Shown here in pieces: positions 1-7,456 of a DNA stretch of 22,532 nucleotides. Below the pieces are notes generated by a model. The model was not told where the DNA came from, did no database searches, and saw nothing but the letters and a program-made list of their open reading frames with translations. The stretch's first letter is position 1, and every line of letters begins with the position of its first letter. Made by a program: the position numbers and the translations under genes. Source of the DNA: a virus. The stretch spans positions 1 to 22,532 of the IMG/VR virus record IMGVR_UViG_3300014720_000203; one strand, 5' to 3'.

Positions 1-273
1 CCAGAGGTCCACGTCACAGATACTTTCGTCACAAGTAAGTACGACACCATTGAGCTTATTAAAGACAAACTCCACATACAAATTATAAGACAAAATGACA
101 CTATTAGACTTGCTGGGACTTGCAAATCGGATACACTCGTGCGGGTGGTTAGGATACCAGTCGAGAAGATTGTTTACAAGGAAGCGAAAAAAGACTCGCC
201 TTTCAAGTATATCGGAGTTGCAGTTTGGGGACTCTGCGTGCTACTACTGATTATGAGAGGGATGAGGCGATAA
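1..273 (+). CDS. C-terminal part of small membrane-anchored protein (5' end off window)
   Basis: Frame 1 is open from the window edge to a TAA at 271-273, giving about 90 residues without a start. The sequence is mixed charged and polar (KDKLHIQIIRQND), then has a hydrophobic segment near the C-terminus (YIGVAVWGLCVLLLIM) and ends RGMRR, which looks like one membrane span with a short basic tail. It is the only plus-strand gene here and runs head-on into the glycosyltransferase gene, overlapping its 3' end by 23 bases. Small proteins with one membrane span often belong to phage lysis cassettes (holin or spanin-like), but no specific family is recognised, so that role is a guess. The open frame, its length and the clean membrane segment support a real gene. 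Confidence 0.6.
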   Translation, partial: PEVHVTDTFVTSKYDTIELIKDKLHIQIIRQNDTIRLAGTCKSDTLVRVVRIPVEKIVYKEAKKDSPFKYIGVAVWGLCVLLLIMRGMRR

Positions 274-1000
274 AGTCTCTCGCTATTGTATCCTCTACTT
301 CGTTGAAGTTGTGGTTCTGAAATTCTTCTAGCTTTCTAGACTGACCAGGACACCATTCTTGCCCATTTGGAATCTTAAACTGCTTATACTCCTCTATGGT
401 CTTGCACCAGTAGTGGTTTATTTGAGCTACATCTATGCTGCCACCTTCATTGAAGGGGCCATTACCTGTTTTAAATGATTGGTCTATCCACTCTAGATTT
501 GAACTGTGAGGTTGTTCATTAAAGATATGCTTATACTTCGTGTTGACAATTACTTTTATATGCTTGTCAGCACTCTCTTGTCTTTTTGTGAACCTGTTCA
601 ACAAGCTGTAATCTCCATCGGGTTTTTCTAGTCCATTATCACCAAAGAAAGTCCAGTTAACGGCTATTGACTTTGGCTTGTAAGGATAGAATGACTTAAT
701 GAAGTCCTTCACATTACTATGTTTTTTGAGACACAGATATTCATCAGCATCAAATATAGCTATCCAGTCATATACTCCCCTAAACTTCTCTATAATTGAA
801 TTGTAGGTTATTAGTTGCGTTAATATCCTATGCTCAATAGTAGGAGTGCTTAATAGTATTACTTCCTCTCTATGCGGGGAGTAATCCCAATCGTTAGCAA
901 CTACAATCACTTTATCAAACCCAAGGGCTAAATGGTAATCCACCCACTCCTTGATGTAAAGGTCTTCGTTTTTGGCAATGCAAGCAATAGCAGTCCTCAT
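251..1000 (-). CDS. Glycosyltransferase, GT92 / Glyco_tranf_2_4-like
   Basis: This 249-residue protein resembles GT-A fold glycosyltransferases of the GT92 (DUF23) / Glyco_tranf_2_4 type, which transfer a sugar from a nucleotide-sugar donor. The N-terminus carries the family signature AIACIAKNEDLYIKEW, followed by DYHLALGFDKV. A DxD-type metal/nucleotide-sugar motif lies at residues 84-86 (IFDADEYL). The C-terminal part has INHYWCKTIEEY, matching the HYxxKSxEEF region of the family. Length is normal for a single domain. Its ATG overlaps the stop of the upstream methyltransferase gene (ATGA), so the two are probably translationally coupled. No signal peptide or membrane span is seen, so it probably acts in the cytoplasm. 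The acceptor is unknown; candidates are host surface glycan, a phage structural protein or modified DNA. Confidence 0.85.
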   Translation of the reverse strand: MRTAIACIAKNEDLYIKEWVDYHLALGFDKVIVVANDWDYSPHREEVILLSTPTIEHRILTQLITYNSIIEKFRGVYDWIAIFDADEYLCLKKHSNVKDFIKSFYPYKPKSIAVNWTFFGDNGLEKPDGDYSLLNRFTKRQESADKHIKVIVNTKYKHIFNEQPHSSNLEWIDQSFKTGNGPFNEGGSIDVAQINHYWCKTIEEYKQFKIPNGQEWCPGQSRKLEEFQNHNFNEVEDTIARDFIASSLS

Positions 1001-1500
1001 TTTGTTATGTACCAGCTTTCTATTTGAGGTTCTTCTGATGGGGTGAAGTTTTTTCCGATTATAGCGGTGAACTCTTCTAGAGCCTTCTTAACTCCAGGGA
1101 GGTTCCTATCGTGCCCACATAATACACCACCATCTTTTACTTTCCCCCAATAATTGGTCATATCGTGGAAAGCCCATTCATAAGAGTGGTCTGCGTCTAT
1201 GTAAATGAAATCGTACTTGCCATCTTCAAGGTCTTCAAGAGCCTTATCACTGTATTTTCGTATAAGGGAGAACCTACCAGACTCAATGTATGGTTTCATC
1301 GTTTCCATCGCAATCTTCTCACGTTCTGACATATAACTACCTTGTATATACATATGCCAGTCTTGATACCCTTCAAATGGGTCAATCCCTATCAATGTCA
1401 AATTTGAGAATTCATCCAAGAGGCGTTTAGCATTAGCTGCCTCCCATATCCCAATCTCTACGGCAACGATTGGGTTATCTTTGTTAATGTGACTATACAT
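997..1500 (-). CDS. Class I SAM-dependent methyltransferase (Methyltransf_24-like)
   Basis: A 167-residue protein with a Rossmann methyltransferase core. Motif I is VEIGIWEA (residues 14-21), a strand-ending acidic residue is at D40 (LIGIDPF), and the motif IV region reads YDFIYIDADHSYEWAFHD. This pattern fits Methyltransf_24, a group often found in polysaccharide and secondary-metabolite clusters. No DNA-methyltransferase catalytic motif (DPPY/NPPY or PCQ) is present. It sits between two glycosyltransferase-like genes, so methylation of a sugar or glycan is the most natural reading, but that is inferred from context. It overlaps the downstream gene by four bases (ATGA) and lies 13 bases past the upstream gene, in a T-rich spacer. 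Confidence 0.82.
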   Translation of the reverse strand: MYSHINKDNPIVAVEIGIWEAANAKRLLDEFSNLTLIGIDPFEGYQDWHMYIQGSYMSEREKIAMETMKPYIESGRFSLIRKYSDKALEDLEDGKYDFIYIDADHSYEWAFHDMTNYWGKVKDGGVLCGHDRNLPGVKKALEEFTAIIGKNFTPSEEPQIESWYITK

Positions 1501-1513
1501 ATTTGTTTTTTTT

Positions 1514-2236
1514 TTAAAAAGTTATATTTTGAAACAAATGCAATGATGGCATCCCCTCAAACAGCTCGACATTCCTAAGCAATCCATTGCTACCAAGCCA
1601 TCCCTCAGAGGAGTACTTATCCTCTGTTTGTGGGGGCTGCAAGGACTTCACGTGAGCAGACTTGGCCCACCAGAAGTTACCAGCAAAGAATGGGTACTTA
1701 TTGGGGTGATGCTCCTTATACATCTCAAAGTACTCAGGGAACTTCTCCTTGTACACATAGTGACAACCAACAGCATCGATATTCTCTTTGCCTAGCTCAG
1801 TTACTGCGAACTGCCACCTTACAGCATTGAAGAAGAGCATTGAACGACACCATAGCTGGTTCACCAATCCTCCCCTTGAGCTACCTTTCGTGTGAGCGTA
1901 GAAGATATACCCATCGTCAGTCTTAGCGAACTCCCATAGCTTGTTGAGCGTAATACCCTCATAGCCCGTTTCCGCCTGGACAGCAACCACAATCTTTGGG
2001 TTGTCATAGCTTGATAAGTGATTAATAACAGCTTGTCTATTCTCCTCCTTGCCTACGATACCTACATAGATATTCTCAAGGCTATCCATAAGTCCGTAAG
2101 CGTTAAGCGTTACGAAGTGCTGATGGACGGTTAAGAGCCATTCATCTCCAGCGTAGATGTGGTAGAAGTGGTTAAGCTTGGGGCTATTGAGCGTCTGTGG
2201 CTCCGTCTGTTGGTTCTGCGTATTTAATTGTTCCAT
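1514..2236 (-). CDS. Putative glycosyltransferase with YAHTKG and GNFWWA motifs
   Basis: A 240-residue protein. After a Gln/Thr-rich N-terminus (residues 1-20) it has a compact domain with NHFYHIYAGDEW (22-33), IFYAHTKGSS (111-120), DAVGCHYVY (154-162), FFAGNFWWAKSAHV (183-196) and SSEGWLGSN. The YAHTKG and GNFWWA blocks recur in small glycosyltransferase-like proteins of polysaccharide clusters and large viruses. I recognise the pattern but cannot name a Pfam family with certainty. Context supports it: the genes on both sides encode a GT-B glycosyltransferase and a methyltransferase. The start at 2236 overlaps the upstream gene by 53 bases; the next internal Met is residue 50, past conserved-looking sequence, so the upstream start is preferred. 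Confidence 0.62.
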   Translation of the reverse strand: MEQLNTQNQQTEPQTLNSPKLNHFYHIYAGDEWLLTVHQHFVTLNAYGLMDSLENIYVGIVGKEENRQAVINHLSSYDNPKIVVAVQAETGYEGITLNKLWEFAKTDDGYIFYAHTKGSSRGGLVNQLWCRSMLFFNAVRWQFAVTELGKENIDAVGCHYVYKEKFPEYFEMYKEHHPNKYPFFAGNFWWAKSAHVKSLQPPQTEDKYSSEGWLGSNGLLRNVELFEGMPSLHLFQNITF

Positions 2237-3356
2237 TGGCTAGTAATGTGTCAAATCTGTTTTGCATTTGGTTTTCATCGTACAACCTACGATACAGGTT
2301 TCCCTTCTTGGAGAATATCTCTTGATAAGGAAAGTTCTTCTTAACGTACTCCTGTAGGTTCTTAGCCATCCCCTCTCTGAGGTCTTTGTCTAGGATTAGC
2401 TGCTTGGTGTAGCGATACCATCCAGACTCTTCTGCTTTGCTTACAATGAATCCGTTCTCCCCGTGCTTGATATGCTCGGTGTAGTAATCCATATTGGAGC
2501 AGATAAGAGCTTTGCCCATCCATCCAGCCTCAACGACCTTCAGCTCTGAGCGAGAACGATTGAACTCTGTCTTGTTCACAGGGGCATAGGTGACATCTAC
2601 ATCGTTGTACCCGTACATATACTCGTACACCGACCTTGCAGGGATGCGAGTGTAGTGCTTGTTTTGACCGTTTGCACTAAATACCTTTTGATAGTAGTTG
2701 TATGATGCGTTGTCGTTGTACCCAGCAAGTGTAACGGTGTACTTGCCGTTAAGGCTTTTATCGTTGCAAAGCATTTTCATACTCTTCTCCATCAAAGCAA
2801 CGTCTTCGATGTGCTGAGCCCCACCGAACCAACCAAACCTCACATAAGGAGCTGGTTTTTGTACAGGCACATACTGATGGTACTTGTCAGGGTATGGGAC
2901 ATTCTTAATGACAACGACATTTGGGTTGATTGCCGCAGCTCTGCTAGCTAAGTACTCCGTTGAGCAAGTCACCCAATCCGCTACACTGATGTTCTCCTCA
3001 ATGATTCTCGTGAGGTTGTTGTCCTTGTAGTGCTTGTAGGATACGTGGTCCTTGTTCAGAACCCAGTAGTCGTCAAGGTCTAGGATTAGCTTAGCATCAA
3101 ACTGTTTTAGCGCCTTAGCTGCCTCTTGAACACCCTCCACAGACTTCGTGTCAATCACACGGCTGACGACAAAGATGTCCGTTTCAAGGATGTCCGTATC
3201 CGACATCTTACCGAATCCCGTGAAGTTCCTGAACTGAAAGATATCCGTATTATCCTCCATCCACGAGTTCGGCATATTGAGACGATAGAGCGCAGCTCCA
3301 CTCTCTTCTTGGTGGTATATCGTAGTAATTACGATAGGTTTTGTATTCATATTCAA
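2184..3356 (-). CDS. GT-B glycosyltransferase, GT4 / Glycos_transf_1-like
   Basis: A 390-residue protein with the two-domain look of GT-B glycosyltransferases. The N-terminal half has alternating strands and helices with an ILDLDDYW segment. The C-terminal half holds FGWFGGAQHIED (start of the donor-binding domain) and then SRSELKVVEAGWMGKALICSN and EHIKHGENGFIV, matching the conserved E-containing nucleotide-sugar site (KxxEAxxxGxPVIxS ... GxNGxLV) of family 4. It probably transfers a sugar onto a glycan or protein; the acceptor is unknown. It is the first gene after a recognisable Bacteroidota-type promoter (3364-3391) and probably heads the four-gene glycan transcription unit. Its 3' end overlaps the next gene by 53 bases. 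Confidence 0.85.
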   Translation of the reverse strand: MNMNTKPIVITTIYHQEESGAALYRLNMPNSWMEDNTDIFQFRNFTGFGKMSDTDILETDIFVVSRVIDTKSVEGVQEAAKALKQFDAKLILDLDDYWVLNKDHVSYKHYKDNNLTRIIEENISVADWVTCSTEYLASRAAAINPNVVVIKNVPYPDKYHQYVPVQKPAPYVRFGWFGGAQHIEDVALMEKSMKMLCNDKSLNGKYTVTLAGYNDNASYNYYQKVFSANGQNKHYTRIPARSVYEYMYGYNDVDVTYAPVNKTEFNRSRSELKVVEAGWMGKALICSNMDYYTEHIKHGENGFIVSKAEESGWYRYTKQLILDKDLREGMAKNLQEYVKKNFPYQEIFSKKGNLYRRLYDENQMQNRFDTLLANGTIKYAEPTDGATDAQ

Positions 3357-3363
3357 TTAGATA

Positions 3364-3391
3364 CAAATATACACCCAATCAGCCATCACAA
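3364..3391 (-). promoter_or_regulatory. Bacteroidota-type promoter (TTG, 17 bp, TATATTTG)
   Basis: Read on the minus strand, TATATTTG (3364-3371) matches the -7 consensus TAnnTTTG exactly, and TTG (3389-3391) lies 17 bases upstream at the -33 position. The -7 box ends 13-14 bases before the ATG of the glycosyltransferase gene, so the leader would be under about 10 bases. The -33 element overlaps the end of the upstream nrdA gene. It would start the glycan operon separately from the RNR operon. Confidence 0.6.
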
Positions 3392-5160
3392 GAGACGCAA
3401 GCTGGGTCTGTAGCCCTAGCAGCGATGTCCCCTCTAAGAACAGACTCCGTTCTCATATAGTATAGAGTCTTAATACCTTGCTTCCAAGCTTCAATGTGGA
3501 CTTGGTTAATCCACTTAGGGGTTGCCTCCGTAGGGAAGGCTAGGTTCAAAGACACCGATTGGTCTACATACCTCTGCCTGATGCTCGCTTGTTTGATAAG
3601 CTCAAGCTGATTGATTTCTTTGAAGGTCTTAAAGACTTCCTTAACAGGCTCAGCTAGTTCGTGGGCTTTCCTTGGTTCGTCTGCCTTTCGGATATCCCCA
3701 CCAACCATCACCCACTCATCCAAGAAGTCTAGTCCTTGGACGCTACCTCCATCCTCAAGAATCTTATCCCACACGTCTTTAGTGTTCATACCAATCCTTC
3801 GCAAGACTCTCTCTAACTCTTGGTTCTTGCGGATGAATGTACCCTTGAGAGATTGCTCTGTGAACACGTTAGCAGCCCAAGGTTCAATCCCAGCCGACAC
3901 ATTACCTGACAATTTTGAATTACTAACCGTAGGTGCAACAGCTCGTAAATGCGTGTTCCTCATACCGAAACCACGACACCATAGAGGCTCACCGTAGATG
4001 CGAGCCATATCTCTAGATGCTCTCTCACTCTCAAGTTTAATATGCGAGAAGATAGAACGTGTGTGCATCTGAGATGGTAGGCCCTCAAAGGACATACCCT
4101 TCTGCTGTAGGTAGGTGTGCCAGCCTAGGACACCAAGTCCCAAGGCACGACCCTTCTCCGCAGAGCGAACAGAGTTCTCAAAGCCCCTCATATTCTTGGC
4201 TTTCTGAATGAACTCTTCTAGAACTCCATCAAGAAAGAACGTAGCGGTGTATACCAAGTCGGTGTCCTTCCATTCGTCATACTTGGCGAGGTTTAGTGAG
4301 GAAAGGCAGCAAACGAATGAGTGAGACTCGTCTGTGTACAGGGCGATTTCCGAACAGATGTTGGTCATAAACACCTTGAGGCCATTCTTCTTGTACATCT
4401 CAGGGTTAGCCTTGTTCACATTCCCTCGGAACATCACATAGGGTTCTCCAGTGGCCTTGCGCTTCTGCAATACCTTGGCCCACCTTCTGCGTGATTCTTG
4501 GTCTCCCTCTTCAATCTTACGCATAAACTTATCGGAGACAACCACGCATTGGTGCAGGTTGAGGCATTGTCTATTCACATCACCCTTTGGTTCACGGATT
4601 TCAATCCACTCCCAGAAGTCATCGTGTTCAATGTTTAGATTGATGCTAGCAGCACCACGACGCACGTTACCCTGAGAGGTAGCCAGAATCGTTGAATCGT
4701 AGATTTTACAGAACGGAACGACTCCATCTGTTGTGCCGTTTGAGTTGGAGATGGGGGAGCCAGCTGGACGTAGCATATTCATACCTACACCCACACCGCC
4801 TCCGTGCTTAGCAAGAAGCATCATCTCAAGGTTCTTTGTACCGATGTCCTGAATGCTGTCACCAATATCAATACCAAAGCAAGAGATTGGTAAGCCTCTG
4901 TCTGTGCCTGTGTTGGCTAGGACTGGAGTAGCTAAACACAACCAATTATTCCAAATATACATAAACAGTTTGTCCTCAAACGCTTGAGTCTGATTCAATC
5001 TGTTGGTTATGGTTCTGCATACTCTTCTATAAGCATCTCTTGGTGTTTCACGACCAATTAGATACCCATTGCTGATGGTCTTCACGTACTCCTCTGTGTT
5101 GCCCCATACGGGGAAGTCTACTCCGACCTCCCACCCTAATTCTTTTCCGTAGTTTTTCAT
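3379..5160 (-). CDS. nrdA: Class I ribonucleoside-diphosphate reductase, large (alpha) subunit, no ATP-cone
   Basis: This 593-residue protein reduces ribonucleoside diphosphates to deoxy forms for DNA synthesis, working with the NrdB radical subunit encoded at 5965-6954. Key residues are visible: C94 (LPISCFG) and C284 (FVCCLSSLNL), the redox pair; N267-x-C269-x-E271 (TNICSEIAL), with C269 the thiyl-radical cysteine; Y567-Y568 (KTLYYMRTES), the radical-transfer tyrosines; and a C-terminal C588-x-x-C591 pair (ACVSCDG) for re-reduction by thioredoxin or glutaredoxin. Length is short against about 750 residues in E. coli. The protein begins almost at the catalytic barrel, so the N-terminal ATP-cone that mediates dATP feedback is absent. 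It is the last gene of an nrdB, unknown, collagen-like, nrdA run, two bases after the collagen-like gene. Confidence 0.96.
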   Translation of the reverse strand: MKNYGKELGWEVGVDFPVWGNTEEYVKTISNGYLIGRETPRDAYRRVCRTITNRLNQTQAFEDKLFMYIWNNWLCLATPVLANTGTDRGLPISCFGIDIGDSIQDIGTKNLEMMLLAKHGGGVGVGMNMLRPAGSPISNSNGTTDGVVPFCKIYDSTILATSQGNVRRGAASINLNIEHDDFWEWIEIREPKGDVNRQCLNLHQCVVVSDKFMRKIEEGDQESRRRWAKVLQKRKATGEPYVMFRGNVNKANPEMYKKNGLKVFMTNICSEIALYTDESHSFVCCLSSLNLAKYDEWKDTDLVYTATFFLDGVLEEFIQKAKNMRGFENSVRSAEKGRALGLGVLGWHTYLQQKGMSFEGLPSQMHTRSIFSHIKLESERASRDMARIYGEPLWCRGFGMRNTHLRAVAPTVSNSKLSGNVSAGIEPWAANVFTEQSLKGTFIRKNQELERVLRRIGMNTKDVWDKILEDGGSVQGLDFLDEWVMVGGDIRKADEPRKAHELAEPVKEVFKTFKEINQLELIKQASIRQRYVDQSVSLNLAFPTEATPKWINQVHIEAWKQGIKTLYYMRTESVLRGDIAARATDPACVSCDG

Positions 5161-5162
5161 TT

Positions 5163-5741
5163 TTATTTATTAGTCCAAATTAAGTCTTCACCATTTTCAG
5201 CAACCGTGAGTACTTGGTTTGCTGAGCCTATTGCTAAGTTCTTCCAACCAGTGCCATCCCAATACTTGATGTCCCCCTTTGCATCTCCATTACTGAACCC
5301 CTCACCAGCGGGGCCTTGTTCACCTTGGAGGCCTTGTTCTCCTTGGATACCTTGTTCTCCCTGAGGGCCTTGCTCCCCTTGAGGCCCTTGTGAGCCTGTA
5401 GGCCCTGGGTCTCCTTGTGGGCCTTGAGGGCCTGTAGCACCTGTAGGACCTTGAGAGCCTGTAGGCCCTGGGTCTCCTTGTGGACCTGTAGGGCCTGCAG
5501 CACCTGTAGCACCTGTAGCACCTGTAGCACCTGTAGCACCTGTAGGGCCTGTAGGGCCTGTAGGGCCTGTAGCACCTTCGTCGCCTTTGTTCCCCTTCCA
5601 TTTATTCTCTAGAAAGTCTACGATAACTGGATAGGAAACCGATGTGGCCCTATTGATTTCAACAATAGACGCTGTTGGGTTTGCGGTTAAGTAATCCGCA
5701 AGAATCTTTTCTGTTGGGTTATAGCTTACTGGCATCTTCAA
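5163..5741 (-). CDS. Collagen-like protein with N-terminal helical domain and C-terminal tail-fibre-like module
   Basis: A 192-residue protein in three parts. Residues 1-49 form a mainly helical region ([28 protein letters not shown]) that looks like a small winged-helix or helix-turn-helix fold. Residues 50-148 are 33 uninterrupted Gly-X-Y triplets, 13 with Thr in the Y position (GPT, GAT) and the later ones Gln/Glu-rich (GEQ, GPQ). Residues 149-192 contain [17 protein letters not shown] and QVLTV..NGEDLIW, a module found at the ends of phage and Bacteroidota surface or fibre proteins. Collagen-like repeats are common in phage tail fibres, where they trimerise. A virion or surface role is likely, but the position between the two RNR subunit genes is odd. 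The start overlaps the upstream gene by 23 bases; an alternative start is Met3. Confidence 0.85.
   Translation of the reverse strand: MKMPVSYNPTEKILADYLTANPTASIVEINRATSVSYPVIVDFLENKWKGNKGDEGATGPTGPTGPTGATGATGATGATGAAGPTGPQGDPGPTGSQGPTGATGPQGPQGDPGPTGSQGPQGEQGPQGEQGIQGEQGLQGEQGPAGEGFSNGDAKGDIKYWDGTGWKNLAIGSANQVLTVAENGEDLIWTNK
5484..5573 (-). repeat. 9-bp tandem repeat tract in collagen-like gene
   Basis: Ten consecutive 9-base units of the form acctgtagc / gcctgtagg, four of them (5502-5537) identical. They encode Gly-Ala-Thr and Gly-Pro-Thr triplets. The 9-base unit keeps the frame whatever the copy number, so slippage would change collagen length without breaking the gene. Confidence 0.9.
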
Positions 5742-5946
5742 TGATTTTTTTAAGTTGTTGTTGTGTCTCTGATTCTAAGAACTCAGAGTCCGTTTCAGTA
5801 ATGAACACTGCAAAGAACTTGCGCCCCTTGATAGTTACATCGGATGTATACACGCTGAGCATTTCAAGCTCATCCTCAAGCATTGAGTCACAGATATCAT
5901 CGACTAACTTGCGATATTCTCTTGGGTTCATTTGTTTTAGTTTCAT
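5719..5946 (-). CDS. Hypothetical protein, 75 aa, acidic
   Basis: The product is not recognised. It is a small, mostly helical, acidic protein ([14 protein letters not shown], then a short beta-like stretch [12 protein letters not shown], then a charged helix). No cysteines, membrane span or signal peptide are seen. It lies 18 bases downstream of nrdB and overlaps the collagen-like gene by 23 bases, so it belongs to the RNR transcription unit. Met6 is an alternative start. Tight packing and codon use like its neighbours support a real gene. Confidence 0.65.
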   Translation of the reverse strand: MKLKQMNPREYRKLVDDICDSMLEDELEMLSVYTSDVTIKGRKFFAVFITETDSEFLESETQQQLKKIIEDASKL

Positions 5947-5964
5947 ATCTATAGTTTAAGAGTT

Positions 5965-6954
5965 CTACCATACATCTTCAAAGTCTTCCCCCTCGTTGGC
6001 CTTGGAGTAATCCGTTGGCCTTAGAGCGAAGAAGTCTGTGTGTGTAAGACCACCAGTCAGATGATAGAACCAATCCAACTGACTAGCCTTAGCGTCATCG
6101 ACTACAAAAATAGCCTCATAACCTAGTTCAATAAGCTTCTCATTAGCCCTCTTCTTAATAAACTCAATGAGGTCTTCTGCCTTTAGGTTCTCCAAATCCC
6201 CCATCTCAAACATCTTGTTGATGAACTTTTCCTCAAGCTCAACGGCTAACCTAGCAGCTTCAATGATGCTTTCCTTGGCTTTTTCACGAAGCTCAGGGTA
6301 TTCGCTGCACATATGATTGAACAGCGTGCATCCCATCCTTGAATGTAGGGATTCGTCACGTACAGACCACTTCATTTGTTGGCCTATCCCTTTGAGAAGA
6401 TTCCTCATTTGAAAGGAGTACAGGACAGCGAATGATGAATACAGCGACACCCCTTCGGCAAAGGCAGAGAACACAGCGATGGACTTAGCCACTTCAAGTC
6501 TAGCCTTTGGCATTGCAGAAAGCTCTGTATGCGTATAATCCGCTTGAGTCTTCATAAGGTTATCGAATCGTTCTCTTGTGGACTCCTCGTGCAAGAACCC
6601 TTCAAAGTTCTCAAGACCAAGTGTCTCGTTGAGGTAGCTGTAGGCAGCAGCGTGGATAGTCTCCTGAGAGCCAAACATCATCGCCATTTGGATAATCTCG
6701 TGCTTCGGAAACCACTTCGTTACCTGATTTGTCCAGTAGTCAGACACAGCACACTCGGTCTGAGCAAAGCCCAAAAGAATGTTCCCAACTAGGTTGGTCT
6801 CGTGGGGCTGTAGGTTCTCACGGAAGTCCTTGACATCGTTCTGCATCGGTATTTCCGTATGAAGCCAAAAGGCTTGTGCTTGCTTCATCCAACCTTCTGT
6901 AAAGTAGATGGGGTACTCAAATGGTTTGTAGGCGACTCTATGGCTAAATAGCAT
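5965..6954 (-). CDS. nrdB: Class I ribonucleoside-diphosphate reductase, small (beta) subunit
   Basis: A 329-residue ferritin-like protein that makes the radical used by NrdA. Ligands of the dinuclear metal site can be placed: E67 (AQTECAVSDYW), E98 and H101 (SQETIHAAAY), E167 (FAEGVSLY), and E201 and H204 (RDESLHSRMG). Y105 sits where the radical tyrosine (E. coli Y122) lies. The first ligand is Glu, not the Asp of E. coli class Ia, a feature of some other class I subgroups; the metal and subclass cannot be settled from sequence alone. The acidic, aromatic C-terminus (EDFEDVW) fits the tail that docks on the alpha subunit. It overlaps the upstream nuclease-like gene by 11 bases. nrdA follows two genes later rather than directly. 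Confidence 0.96.
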   Translation of the reverse strand: MLFSHRVAYKPFEYPIYFTEGWMKQAQAFWLHTEIPMQNDVKDFRENLQPHETNLVGNILLGFAQTECAVSDYWTNQVTKWFPKHEIIQMAMMFGSQETIHAAAYSYLNETLGLENFEGFLHEESTRERFDNLMKTQADYTHTELSAMPKARLEVAKSIAVFSAFAEGVSLYSSFAVLYSFQMRNLLKGIGQQMKWSVRDESLHSRMGCTLFNHMCSEYPELREKAKESIIEAARLAVELEEKFINKMFEMGDLENLKAEDLIEFIKKRANEKLIELGYEAIFVVDDAKASQLDWFYHLTGGLTHTDFFALRPTDYSKANEGEDFEDVW

Positions 6955-7456
6955 TTTCTATTATTGTTTTTTTAAGTGTGTAGTGTGATATTGTTCTAAG
7001 TTCGTCTGTCGGTATCCATACAAACAAGTCCTCTCTGCCTCTCCTTGATTGCTTTAAGTAGGGGCCCTTGAACTTATCGTATACGGTTTCATCAGTGATA
7101 TTTGTTTCAACGAATGACGCTAGTAGCTTTCTATTAACGACAACCCAATCGAATTCAAATTCATAGGCGATGAAGTCAGCTCCACCGTATCCCCAGCCAG
7201 TTGTTCCGTAGGTGTTCTTGATTTCAAAGATAGCAAAGTCGTTGCAGTAATCGGAGTTTCTGTTCAATCTTCTCCTTGCTTTAACGTCTATCTTGACATC
7301 GTTGATGCACACATCCCAATGCTCTCGCATATCCTCGTGTCTTGTAGCCCTGCGAAACAGCTTGAATTTATCGGGGTAAGACAAAAGATAATCAGCAGTA
7401 AACCTAGTCTCTGCTGAAACTCCCTCCGCAATGGAGTTCGGATATTGGCTACGCAT
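6944..7456 (-). CDS. Putative PD-(D/E)XK-fold nuclease-like protein
   Basis: A 170-residue protein with a restriction-endonuclease-like pattern: E16 in the first helix (SAETRFTADYL), then HWDVCINDVKIDVKA, where D48, D57 and K59 would form the D...(D/E)xK catalytic triad, followed by strand-rich sequence (FAIFEIKNTYG, DWVVVNRKLL). Phages carry many such small nuclease-like proteins, some involved in host DNA breakdown or junction processing. No closer family is recognised, and activity is inferred from the motif only. It overlaps nrdB by 11 bases and its ATG shares one base with the stop of the upstream gene (TAATG). Confidence 0.6.
   Translation of the reverse strand: MRSQYPNSIAEGVSAETRFTADYLLSYPDKFKLFRRATRHEDMREHWDVCINDVKIDVKARRRLNRNSDYCNDFAIFEIKNTYGTTGWGYGGADFIAYEFEFDWVVVNRKLLASFVETNITDETVYDKFKGPYLKQSRRGREDLFVWIPTDELRTISHYTLKKTIIENAI

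Noticed and set aside
997-1500. DNA methyltransferase, as protection against restriction
   Set aside because: No DPPY/NPPY, PCQ or other DNA-methylase motif; the fold and context fit a sugar or glycan methyltransferase.
3126-3413. Plus-strand open frame of 95 codons
   Set aside because: Antisense to the GT-B gene and nrdA; His/Arg-rich shadow with no family pattern.
5484-5573. CRISPR array
   Set aside because: Units are 9 bases with no spacers and encode collagen triplets. No CRISPR repeat-spacer pattern was seen anywhere in the window.
5234-5601. Repetitive open frames in other phases of the collagen-like gene (LQA/LQV and YRP/YRC repeats)
   Set aside because: A 9-base tandem repeat keeps every frame open. 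Only the Gly-X-Y frame continues into non-repeat domains with sensible sequence.
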